From Niastella populi (GTDB taxonomy: Bacteria; Bacteroidota; Bacteroidia; Chitinophagales; Chitinophagaceae), in NCBI RefSeq assembly GCF_002078015.1, contig NZ_LWBP01000067.1, positions 142,692 to 206,691 on the forward strand: a stretch of 64,000 bases of DNA. Direction: 5' to 3'. The notes under the pieces were generated by a model. The model saw nothing but the letters and a program-made list of their open reading frames with translations. It was not told where the DNA came from and did not search any database. Of this stretch, positions 1 through 8,036 are shown piece after piece. The position numbers were made by a program, and so were the translations under genes. Within the stretch, counting starts at the first letter, position 1. Every line of letters begins with the position of its first letter.

Positions 1-48
1 GAGCGTTCAGCCTTCAGCCTTCAGCCTTTAGCCTTCAGCCTTCAGCCT
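1..48. repeat. 7-bp tandem array (TTCAGCC) next to a stop codon
   Basis: About six imperfect copies of the heptamer TTCAGCC (one copy reads TTTAGCC) run from the window edge up to the stop codon of the helicase gene at 49-51. The array may continue outside the window. It is one of several short arrays in this window that lie directly at gene 3' ends; the unit sequence here is unlike those at other loci. Confidence 0.8.
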
Positions 49-3000
49 TTAAAGCCAGGTGGGCTTATATCCTTTATTAGCTTTTTCTTTGATCAGTTTA
101 TCTTTTTCAAGCTGGGCCGTAGTTTCCTTCGCAAAGGTTTTTACATGCACCTGCCCTTTTGTTCCTACCCTGCCATACCGAACGATCAGTTTACAGCCAT
201 CGAGGGCAGCTTCCCAGAACCGGCCCGATTCACCTTCGTTATTGATAAGCCGGTGGAATGTTAAATGATCGTACGGCGTAGCCGCTGCAGGCGCTTCCGG
301 TTTAGCAATACCGGTAACTGGTTCAACCAGATCAGTGGCAGCCATTACCGGTTCGGCAGCCGCTTCCCCTTCTGGTACTTTTTCTTCTTCTTCCTGGCCG
401 GTTTCCTGGTGCAGGCGTTTTATTATTTGCTCCAGTACCCTGTCGGGCTGGCTTAACCAGTCTTTTGCAAATACGTTGATGGTACGCCAGTTGAATGTTT
501 GCAGAATGGCCGGGCGCTGATAATACTGCTCCAGCAGGTTCTCGTTCCTGTAATGCCGGTCATCATCGAGCAAAATACTCAGGCTATAGGTTGTATCGGT
601 TTGTTTTGCTTTTACCGCCAGCGAACATTTAAAGTCAGACTGACCTACCTGCTCGGCCACTTCATACCCTTTCTTTTCCAGCTGCTCTTTTATCTGCTGC
701 AGAATGATGCTATCGGCCTTTGATTTCGATCTTTCTTTTTTATGCAGCACCAGGCTGTCAAGAATGGTACGGGCCGATCTCATATCGCCACAGCTTACCA
801 GCTCAGCGTACTGTAAAAAGCGTTTAAAATAGTTGGCGCCTTCGTTATACTCATTGGTGATATGGTGGTGCCGTATGCTGCTTACAACCGCCATATGCTT
901 TTTGGCGCGGCTGAATATTACGTTCAACCGTTTTTCACCACCTTTTTTATTGATGGGACCAAAATTCATGATCATCTTTTTGCGCGAGTCGAAGCCGTAA
1001 CATACGCTCATGATGATAATGTCGCGCTCATCACCCTGTACATTCTCGAGGTTCTTGACAAATAAACCGGTGAACTGATCTTCTTCCGTACGGCTCCAGG
1101 CATCTTCAAGCGCCTGTTCAAAAGCCTTGTCTTTTGACGCCAGTTTTGTCAATGCATTTTCAATGGCTTCCTGCTGCTCCTGGCTAAAGGCAACGATGCC
1201 TATACTTTCTTTTATCTTCCGTTGCAGTAATGTTTTTACGAGGAAGGCGATATAATCCGCTTCATCGGTATTGATACGTTTTTCGTAAACACTGTTGGGC
1301 AGAAAATGGAAACTGATACTGCGGTCGAACAGGGCATCGGCGTGTGTGGCCGCATCCTGTGCACTGGCAACCTCTATCGATTTCTTTTCTGTGTGATGAA
1401 TGGTCTTATCGGGGATGGTAAGCAGGTTCGCTTCATAAAAAGCGTGGTTGCTGAAACTGATCAGCGTTTCGAAGCGGCTGCGGTAATGCCAGCCCAGCAT
1501 TACATTGTTCAGTTTGCGGGCGCCCTGTACCAACAGGCTGTCGGCATCATTGCTCAGCAGCTCATCATCGTCACCGTTACTATATACTTCAAGGTCATCG
1601 GGATCTTCTGTGCGAACGGTAAAGAAATTGGTTGGCGGCATTTGTTTATCATCGCCCACAATGATGGTTTGTTTGGCGCGGTACAAGGCCGGTATGCCCT
1701 CTTCCAGCGTGATCTGGCTGGCTTCATCGAAGATCACCACATCAAAGAAGCCGATATCGACCGGCAAGCTGTCACTCACACTCAGCGGGCTCATGAGCCA
1801 TACCGATTTCAGGTCTTTCAGCACCAGGCCGCTTTCCTTGGCCGACAGCTCCCGGATGCTTTTGAACCGAATGCTTTTATTGAATTCATTCTCCAGGATC
1901 TTCCGGCCTTCGGTATAATTCTTTTTGAACTCGCGTTGTTCGGGCGATAACTGGCTGCTGGCGATATTGCTTAACTCTACGTTATTGAGGAAGCGCTGGC
2001 GCACCGCCGCCCTGATAAAGTCGGCATTTACTTTCAGCAATTGTTTGTAACAATGCTGAATTTGCCTTACCGCTTTTTCAATAGCCTGCATATCGGTATT
2101 GGCAAAGCTTTTATTCTGCTGGTAAATATGCGACAGGGTTTTGCTGGCCATACCTGCTTCAGCCTGTAAAGGCGTAACCGGCACCTTTCTTAACACCTCT
2201 TTTACCGGTTCTGGCAACTCGGAATATTCGCGTAAAGCCGGTAACAGGTCGCGCAGGCTTTCAGCATTCATGCTGATGCTTTCCAGCTCGTCGTAAATAT
2301 CGCTTACCGGTTTGGTATCATACTCATTCAAACACTGCTGTAACTGGGCCTGCAGCTTTTGCATGTTCTGGTTCAACTTGCTCAGCTTCGTTACCAGTTC
2401 ATTTGCTTCGGCATGATGCAGTAAATAATCGATCTCCTTATCGCCCTTCCGCGCCCTGATGCGCTCGATGCTTAAATGAGTGAGGTCGACATTATCGACT
2501 TTATACTGTTGTTGCAGGTAGTGCCTTTCCATAGCCACCATATTGGCGGCGTCATATTCTTCTTTCAATTGTTGCAAAACGGTGCCATAACCGGGATGTA
2601 CGGCGTGCTGCGAGAAATCGTAGCTTTCATCGATCTTGTTCTTCAACCGGTTCCATTTGCTGTTCAGGAATTTAAAGAACGACTGCTCGTATTTGGCAGC
2701 CAGCGGAATGGCAGCCAGCATATCCTGTTCGCTCAGCCTGCTCTTCCAGTTCTTATTGCGCTCTTTTATTTGCTCATATAACTGTTGCTGCTGTTTGTAT
2801 AAATGAACCCCCTTATCGAATTTTCTGGCGGCTTCGTTGCCTTCATCTACCAGCGACAGGTTATCTGATTCGGCCAATGGGTTCAATACAATGGCTACCT
2901 GAACCAGGTTTTTGATCTGCTCTAACCGGTTGGTATGTTCGGGCGGAATATTGTTATCCCGTACTACAGAAGTTATATCGGTAAGCAAATTGCGGCTGTG

Positions 3001-5535
3001 CAACAGGAGGTTCTCCAGTACCGTTTGCGGATTCTCATTGCTGAAGATATGCTCGTTGATCTTACTGAAGGGGTGTTCGGCAAAAGTAGGTTCGGCGCCT
3101 GTTTCTTCCAGCGCATTGCTTAACTGCTGAATAACATTACCGAACTCAAGCCATTCTTTATAATGCGGTAATGCATCCGCATCCTTTACCGAGCGGGTTA
3201 CCAGGTGCTCTTTCAATTCCACTACCCTTTCGAGTAACTTTCTGAATTCGATACCGGCCTGTTCGGGTACAGCGGTATGGGTGGCATGAAATTGTTTCAA
3301 CAGTTCCAACTGGTCATTGGTTTGTTTCAACAATGCCTCGCGGCTCAACTGGATCCTTTCGAGATCCATTTTATTTTTGGTAAAATCTTCATAGGTCTCC
3401 TTCAGGTTCCTGATGAATTCTTTTTTATCACCCAGGCTGTCGTGAATATAACAGCACAATTCATCGAGCCCCTGTTGTTTCAGGCGATGATATACAACAT
3501 CGAGCGCCGCGCGTTTTTCACAAACGAACAGGATGCTGTGGCCCCGGGCCGCAAAATCGGCAATAAGGTTGGTGATCGTCTGGCTTTTGCCCGTTCCCGG
3601 CGGCCCCTGAATAATATAACTTTCTTTATCGCGGCTTTTAAGGATGGCCCTTGTTTGCGTTGGGTCGGCCGTGATCACGTGATACCAGTCATCGGTATTG
3701 TTCAGCTCCTGCGGAGTTGCGGCGGTTGGTTTTGGCTTGCTGCTGAACAACTGTTCAAACACTTCATTGGGCACCTGGTTGTCAATTACAAAATTGTAAT
3801 CACGCACCAGGCTCATCTTTTTATAGTTGAAATTGCCCAATACAATATTACACATATCAAAATCCCAGCTGTACGGATTGCCTTCGCTTTCAGAAAGCTC
3901 AAACAACGGTTTTCTTCTATCGGCGTTGCTTTCCGTTAACCGGGAAGGCATAATATGCGCATCTTCGTGTCCCAGCGTTTCGAGGAACCCGGTCCTGGGT
4001 TCTACCTTTTGCCTGAATATTTCAAGTCCCAGCGGTTTATATTGTTCCTGCTGATAACTATAACCCACATCTTTATAGCTATCAAGTTGTTTGCCGGTGC
4101 GCTGCAGGCGTTTTTTGAAATTGGTGACGGTTTGTTTGGCCACGTTATGCACCAGCCTGATGCGAGGCTTTTGAATATAGTTAAGCACGATCCCCTGGTT
4201 GGCGGCATCTATCTGGCTTTTCAGCAATTGATAGAACTGCTCGGGGGTCATTTCATCGAGATCAACGAAATCGGGCAGTTCGATACCATATAATTCTTTC
4301 AGATAACTGGCCAGCACCGGGTTTACTTCGGCCACGTTATCGGTAATCTTCAATATGAAATGGTCTTCCTTTAATTTTTTGTTCTTCTTAAGTTCAGCCG
4401 GCACCAGCAACAACGGGCTTTGGATCCTTTCATCAGGATCTTCTTTCAGGTTATGCCAGTTAAGATATACAATTACCAGTTTCAACTGGCTGAAACCATA
4501 TTCCTGAATATCGCGTTGCGCTTCGATGCGTATTTTATCGAGCGAGGACGGCAGGTACAAATGATCTTCGAACCGCAGGTATTTGTTCAGCACAATTTCC
4601 TTCATACCTATCACCCGTTCAGAAATATCCTTATTCCAGGTAAACAACAACTCGGGCCTGATGCTTTGATAATGCAGCACCATAGGCACGCTGCTTACCG
4701 TTAAATTCACAAACCGCATATTCGGTTTGTAATACAATAAGCGGTTGCGCCTGCTGGTATCGAACAACCGGTTACGCAGTTTATTTAAGATAAGCTGGTT
4801 TCGGTTCGTCAGTGATTTATTAATCCAGCCGGCTATGTTACTGAGATCGGTTTGTTTTTCGGGATCGTAATCGCGGTAATGCTGCAGGCGGTTCACGATA
4901 TCGTACAGATCCTGCACCCGCTTTTGCCGGCTCAGCTCGGTCATTTCAGCGATCAGTGAGCTGATGGTAGGATGTATGCGGTGATTGTATAAGATCGGGT
5001 TGCCGCGGTATTTTGCAAATAACGCAAGGTCTTTCTCTTCATTTAAATTCAGGCCCAGCGCCATACTGCCTAATACGCAGCCAAGACAAAATATATCGGT
5101 GAGCTCATCGTGGTGCCCGAGGTTCATTTCAAAACAACGGTAACCGGGAATATAGGCCGGCGAGGTAAGCGTTTCATTGCCATTCAGGTGAATTTGTATA
5201 TTCTCTACTGAAACGGCGCTGTCATCTATATCTATTTCGGATTTTGCACTACCTGTGAGATCAAAATGCCGGGCTTTATGCCGTTCGAACAGGGCCACTA
5301 CTTTGCCAATGGCATTCATTGGCTTATGCGCTGCCCGTTCATCCACATCGAGCCGGTTTTCGGTTATGAACAATGCATTTTCATTTTCAAACGGGGCAAC
5401 GAGCCCGGCTTCATGAAAGCCGATCACCTCTTTGCACAAAGGCAGCACAAATGCAATTACATCATCTGTGGCATAATCTCCGTTATCGAATGCTGTTTTC
5501 AAAAATTGCCTGAAGGATTGAACCTGTATTGACAT
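49..5535 (-). CDS. Pseudokinase-DUF4011-SF1 helicase-Vsr-like-WGR protein
   Basis: The protein has 1828 residues; the ATG at 5535 is preferred over an upstream TTG two codons earlier. Residues ~1-220 resemble a protein-kinase C-lobe: HEAGLV near 41-46 sits where HxxG...HRD is expected, but the HRD position reads APF while the following Asn (ENENALF) is kept. An APE-like SPAYIP near 125, a D-(I/V)-F-x-LG segment near 147-153 and a kinase-like helical tail follow. The N-lobe with its glycine loop and lysine is missing, so this is a pseudokinase. DUF4011 spans ~245-560. Walker A GPPGTGKS is near 645, DEAS Walker B near 1270, and VQGDERD and FSRAK motifs near 1500-1548, as in UPF1-like SF1 helicases. 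Residues ~1600-1700 resemble the Vsr/MTES_1575 fold but lack its catalytic Asp and Glu. A WGR domain (YGRVG) ends the protein. It lies 38 bp downstream of the peptidase gene. Related DUF4011-helicase-Vsr proteins are known in antiphage defence; the role here is inferred. Confidence 0.85.
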   Translation of the reverse strand: MSIQVQSFRQFLKTAFDNGDYATDDVIAFVLPLCKEVIGFHEAGLVAPFENENALFITENRLDVDERAAHKPMNAIGKVVALFERHKARHFDLTGSAKSEIDIDDSAVSVENIQIHLNGNETLTSPAYIPGYRCFEMNLGHHDELTDIFCLGCVLGSMALGLNLNEEKDLALFAKYRGNPILYNHRIHPTISSLIAEMTELSRQKRVQDLYDIVNRLQHYRDYDPEKQTDLSNIAGWINKSLTNRNQLILNKLRNRLFDTSRRNRLLYYKPNMRFVNLTVSSVPMVLHYQSIRPELLFTWNKDISERVIGMKEIVLNKYLRFEDHLYLPSSLDKIRIEAQRDIQEYGFSQLKLVIVYLNWHNLKEDPDERIQSPLLLVPAELKKNKKLKEDHFILKITDNVAEVNPVLASYLKELYGIELPDFVDLDEMTPEQFYQLLKSQIDAANQGIVLNYIQKPRIRLVHNVAKQTVTNFKKRLQRTGKQLDSYKDVGYSYQQEQYKPLGLEIFRQKVEPRTGFLETLGHEDAHIMPSRLTESNADRRKPLFELSESEGNPYSWDFDMCNIVLGNFNYKKMSLVRDYNFVIDNQVPNEVFEQLFSSKPKPTAATPQELNNTDDWYHVITADPTQTRAILKSRDKESYIIQGPPGTGKSQTITNLIADFAARGHSILFVCEKRAALDVVYHRLKQQGLDELCCYIHDSLGDKKEFIRNLKETYEDFTKNKMDLERIQLSREALLKQTNDQLELLKQFHATHTAVPEQAGIEFRKLLERVVELKEHLVTRSVKDADALPHYKEWLEFGNVIQQLSNALEETGAEPTFAEHPFSKINEHIFSNENPQTVLENLLLHSRNLLTDITSVVRDNNIPPEHTNRLEQIKNLVQVAIVLNPLAESDNLSLVDEGNEAARKFDKGVHLYKQQQQLYEQIKERNKNWKSRLSEQDMLAAIPLAAKYEQSFFKFLNSKWNRLKNKIDESYDFSQHAVHPGYGTVLQQLKEEYDAANMVAMERHYLQQQYKVDNVDLTHLSIERIRARKGDKEIDYLLHHAEANELVTKLSKLNQNMQKLQAQLQQCLNEYDTKPVSDIYDELESISMNAESLRDLLPALREYSELPEPVKEVLRKVPVTPLQAEAGMASKTLSHIYQQNKSFANTDMQAIEKAVRQIQHCYKQLLKVNADFIRAAVRQRFLNNVELSNIASSQLSPEQREFKKNYTEGRKILENEFNKSIRFKSIRELSAKESGLVLKDLKSVWLMSPLSVSDSLPVDIGFFDVVIFDEASQITLEEGIPALYRAKQTIIVGDDKQMPPTNFFTVRTEDPDDLEVYSNGDDDELLSNDADSLLVQGARKLNNVMLGWHYRSRFETLISFSNHAFYEANLLTIPDKTIHHTEKKSIEVASAQDAATHADALFDRSISFHFLPNSVYEKRINTDEADYIAFLVKTLLQRKIKESIGIVAFSQEQQEAIENALTKLASKDKAFEQALEDAWSRTEEDQFTGLFVKNLENVQGDERDIIIMSVCYGFDSRKKMIMNFGPINKKGGEKRLNVIFSRAKKHMAVVSSIRHHHITNEYNEGANYFKRFLQYAELVSCGDMRSARTILDSLVLHKKERSKSKADSIILQQIKEQLEKKGYEVAEQVGQSDFKCSLAVKAKQTDTTYSLSILLDDDRHYRNENLLEQYYQRPAILQTFNWRTINVFAKDWLSQPDRVLEQIIKRLHQETGQEEEEKVPEGEAAAEPVMAATDLVEPVTGIAKPEAPAAATPYDHLTFHRLINNEGESGRFWEAALDGCKLIVRYGRVGTKGQVHVKTFAKETTAQLEKDKLIKEKANKGYKPTWL

Positions 5536-5573
5536 AATCAATAGATTGAGATCAGTATAGTAATAATGCGATA

Positions 5574-6824
5574 TTAATTGCCGGTCGGTACGGCTGTAGT
5601 AAGTTTTTCATCTCCCTCGTAAATCTGCTCCTTCTCCCCTTCTTTTATTTTATACCAGGCAGACATTGTTTTTTGCTTGTGTTGCTGAAGCTTTTTGTCG
5701 CTCAGTTGCAGTTCCTTTTTCACGATAGCATCAAAAACATCTTTCAACTGAATGGCTTCGGAAAACTGGAAAGCCCAGCCAAAGGGTATTTGTTCCAGTT
5801 CGCCATCGACCAGTGCAAAATCGAGCATAATATACCCGAGATAATCTTTTATGCTGGTATGCGCTTCGCCGATCGTTTGGGTAAACGCTTCATCGGGCAT
5901 TACCGAATCATCATAGGAGAAATTAACAAAATATTGTTTGGCAAGGCTGGTCACCAGCGTACTGCGAAACCAGTTTGGTTTCAACAACAACTGCATGAAC
6001 TTCCGGGTGAGTTGCAACAGTTCCTCCTGTTTGAACACATCGAGCTGATCGAGGTCGGTCATTCCTTCTATCATCCTGATGATCTCAGGTTCTGCCGCTT
6101 CCTTTTTTTCGTGCCAAAGCTGAATGGCCCTTGCCCTGATAAAGTTTTCAGGGTGCGAAATGGTGGTGGCTTTTACGCCGCTGGCGGTTGAAAATATTTC
6201 ATCAGCCTGTTTGGTATAACTTTCCGCACTAACCTTATCCAACCCCGTTGCTATCTTGACCAGTGAAGTAATTACCGGTTTCGTATCTCCCACAACGGTA
6301 TAGGCGCCGCGATCGCAAAATATTTCGGTATATAACCTGTACAAACGTGCGGTTTCAGAATAGGCGGCGTCACTGTTATAATTACCCGCAATTGCCATAA
6401 TGATGCGCTCGGCAATCTCCAGTTCGCCCTGCAGCGAGCTATACAGTTTTATATGTGTAAGTTCATGCGCCAGTATGGCCTGCAGTTCATCTTCATCGAG
6501 CAGTTGGGTAATGCGGCCGCTGAAAACAATATGCGCTTCATTGTTAAGAAAAACGATGCTTGCGTTTATTTCATCGGTGTACTGTGCCTGGTAAACAGTA
6601 ACGGGTAATTGCTCCAGTCCCAGTTTTTCCTTTGCTTTATTGACTTTTTCATATATACCGGCATCCGCCTGCTCATCGAACTTGTAAGTATTTTTTAACA
6701 ATTCCGTTTTGTATTGAGCGAGCTGTTCCTCTTTTGTTTTTACTGCAGCAAAATAATTCCAGGTTTTCTCCTGCCGAACAAAATGATCCCGAACTTTCAG
6801 GTGATATGGAAGCGCTTGTAACAT
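5574..6824 (-). CDS. Soluble M48-like zinc metallopeptidase
   Basis: The protein has 416 residues. It carries the zinc-binding HExxH motif as HELTH at 120-124 and a downstream ExxxD (E167, D171 in EIFCDRGA), the third-ligand pattern of M48 peptidases. A later SHP at 223-225 followed by Arg also fits that family. I see no signal peptide and no membrane helices, whereas HtpX and Ste24 members are membrane proteins and BepA types are exported, so this one is probably cytosolic. The C-terminal ~180 residues are unassigned and acidic/helical. It is the first gene of a two-gene minus-strand unit with the pseudokinase-helicase. The short gap suggests co-expression. A processing or effector role under control of the helicase is a guess. 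Confidence 0.8.
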   Translation of the reverse strand: MLQALPYHLKVRDHFVRQEKTWNYFAAVKTKEEQLAQYKTELLKNTYKFDEQADAGIYEKVNKAKEKLGLEQLPVTVYQAQYTDEINASIVFLNNEAHIVFSGRITQLLDEDELQAILAHELTHIKLYSSLQGELEIAERIIMAIAGNYNSDAAYSETARLYRLYTEIFCDRGAYTVVGDTKPVITSLVKIATGLDKVSAESYTKQADEIFSTASGVKATTISHPENFIRARAIQLWHEKKEAAEPEIIRMIEGMTDLDQLDVFKQEELLQLTRKFMQLLLKPNWFRSTLVTSLAKQYFVNFSYDDSVMPDEAFTQTIGEAHTSIKDYLGYIMLDFALVDGELEQIPFGWAFQFSEAIQLKDVFDAIVKKELQLSDKKLQQHKQKTMSAWYKIKEGEKEQIYEGDEKLTTAVPTGN

Positions 6825-7203
6825 ATATTGATATATATAGTATAAAAGAATAAATATTTTGGGAATAAAACCGTCTTTTACGGCAAGGATATCAGAAAGG
6901 GAGATACAACAGCAATATTCTTACATTCCTACAGATGAACTTGTACTAATTTCAAATACTATGCCTTTTTTACGAAACGTGCTGTAATATGATTTATTTG
7001 CACAGTCCGATAAATTATGATTTCTTTTGGAAAAACGACAACCTGTTTGAATTAACCATGACTCAAACAGGTATAAACGTAATAGAAGGTTGTTGGAAGT
7101 AAAAGTTTAATGAGGCCGGATCCATTTCCCGGCTGAAGTCAAAAAGATGTGAATAATTATCCGGTTGGTAAAAACCCGGTATGCGTATGACCGAAATATT
7201 TTA
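6825..7203. other. Intergenic region upstream of the peptidase-helicase unit
   Basis: This 379-bp AT-rich stretch must contain the promoter of the minus-strand peptidase-helicase unit and the 3' end of the receiver gene that stops at 7204. I found no clean TAnnTTTG match for the operon. The one clear structure is the inverted repeat at 7041-7072, listed separately. No gene is supported here. Confidence 0.6.
7036..7072 (-). terminator. Hairpin, probable terminator of the receiver gene
   Basis: ACCTGTTTGA at 7041-7050 and TCAAACAGGT at 7063-7072 are perfect 10-bp inverted arms around a 12-nt loop. Read on the minus strand the hairpin is followed by TGTCGTTTTT, a modest U-tract, which suits a terminator about 130 nt after the receiver stop codon. 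It could equally be an operator for the peptidase-helicase promoter farther downstream. Confidence 0.5.
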
Positions 7204-7596
7204 TCAGTATCCACTGCCGGCAGGCAGCTGCATATCCTGCAAAACTTTTTGCAGTTCTGTTATGGAACTTAATTTCGAAACAAATGCGTGCGCACCTGCT
7301 TCAATGGCACGTTCTTCTTCTTTTTTATTATTGGTAATTGAAAAAGCGATGATCTTTATATCGGGCCATTTTTCTTTTAGGGCCGCAATGGTTTCATAAC
7401 CGTCCATCACCGGCATGTTCAGGTCGGTAATACATATATCAGGTACATTGCCGGCCGACAATTGTTTTAAAAGATCCTTTCCGTTTACCGCTCTCAGCAT
7501 TACATCGTAACCCCACAATGTAATGATCTCATAAATGCTGTTCCTGATAACTGATGAATCATCAACCAATGCTACCTTGATGCCATAATTGTTCAT
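7204..7596 (-). CDS. Receiver-only response regulator
   Basis: The ATG at 7596 gives 130 residues that are entirely a CheY-like receiver domain; the longer frame up to 7659 would add a non-homologous N-terminus. The acidic pocket is DD at 12-13, the phospho-acceptor is D58 in ITDLNMPVMDG, the switch Ser is in FSIT near 86, and the conserved Lys is K108. There is no output domain, so it should act by protein-protein contact or as a step in a phosphorelay. It is divergent from the PAS kinase gene starting at 8037, with which it may share an intergenic control region, and it carries its own good promoter match at 7766-7795. Confidence 0.9.
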   Translation of the reverse strand: MNNYGIKVALVDDSSVIRNSIYEIITLWGYDVMLRAVNGKDLLKQLSAGNVPDICITDLNMPVMDGYETIAALKEKWPDIKIIAFSITNNKKEEERAIEAGAHAFVSKLSSITELQKVLQDMQLPAGSGY

Positions 7597-7765
7597 AATA
7601 AATAAATTTGAGTTGCTTCTTTGTCGCTGAGCGGATCGGGATCCGGTCAATGGCAACAAGGAATAAAAAGTACGAATTACAATAAGGTTGACGTTTTTAC
7701 GGGTTTAACCAGATAATTTTGAAGGTGAGGTTATTGTCGGCTAAATGGTAAGAAACTTTCTGCTA

Positions 7766-7795
7766 CAAAGGTAACTTAGTTCACAAGCCATCAAA
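7766..7795 (-). promoter_or_regulatory. Bacteroidota-type promoter for the receiver gene
   Basis: On the minus strand TTTG (7792-7795) and TACCTTTG (7766-7773) are separated by 18 nt, matching the TTTG/TAnnTTTG consensus of the Bacteroidota housekeeping sigma factor. The predicted start lies near 7759, which leaves a leader of about 160 nt before the ATG at 7596. Confidence 0.6.
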
Positions 7796-7887
7796 AGAAA
7801 GCAGGTATCATAAACTAACGAACCAATGTTATCACTTTCGAAAAATACAGGTTTCTATTTATCAATGCGAGTAATGTCATTGCGACA

Positions 7888-7908
7888 CTTTTTTAATAAT
7901 TAAAAAAG
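7888..7908. promoter_or_regulatory. Perfect 21-bp palindrome in a divergent intergenic region
   Basis: CTTTTTTAAT and ATTAAAAAAG flank a single A, giving perfect 10-bp arms. It sits in the 440-bp gap 7597-8036 between the divergent receiver and kinase genes, ~130 bp before the kinase start. It could be a regulator-binding site or a bidirectional hairpin with U-tract. Apart from this and the promoter at 7766-7795, the gap shows nothing else clear. Confidence 0.45.
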
Positions 7909-8036
7909 CGCCAATAGTTACCCACAATTATACATTAAGTTATTGCTAATTAAAAAATATGAGGTAATCTTGCGATGAATCGTTTTCCTATGAAAAGTGT
8001 ACCTGAATTTGAGTGTATTTGCATTCCGTTATTCGC

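Noticed and set aside
3277..3939. Plus-strand open frame of 220 codons opposite the helicase gene
   Set aside because: It covers the complement of the Walker A region of the helicase, has no homology signal, and is best explained as a shadow.
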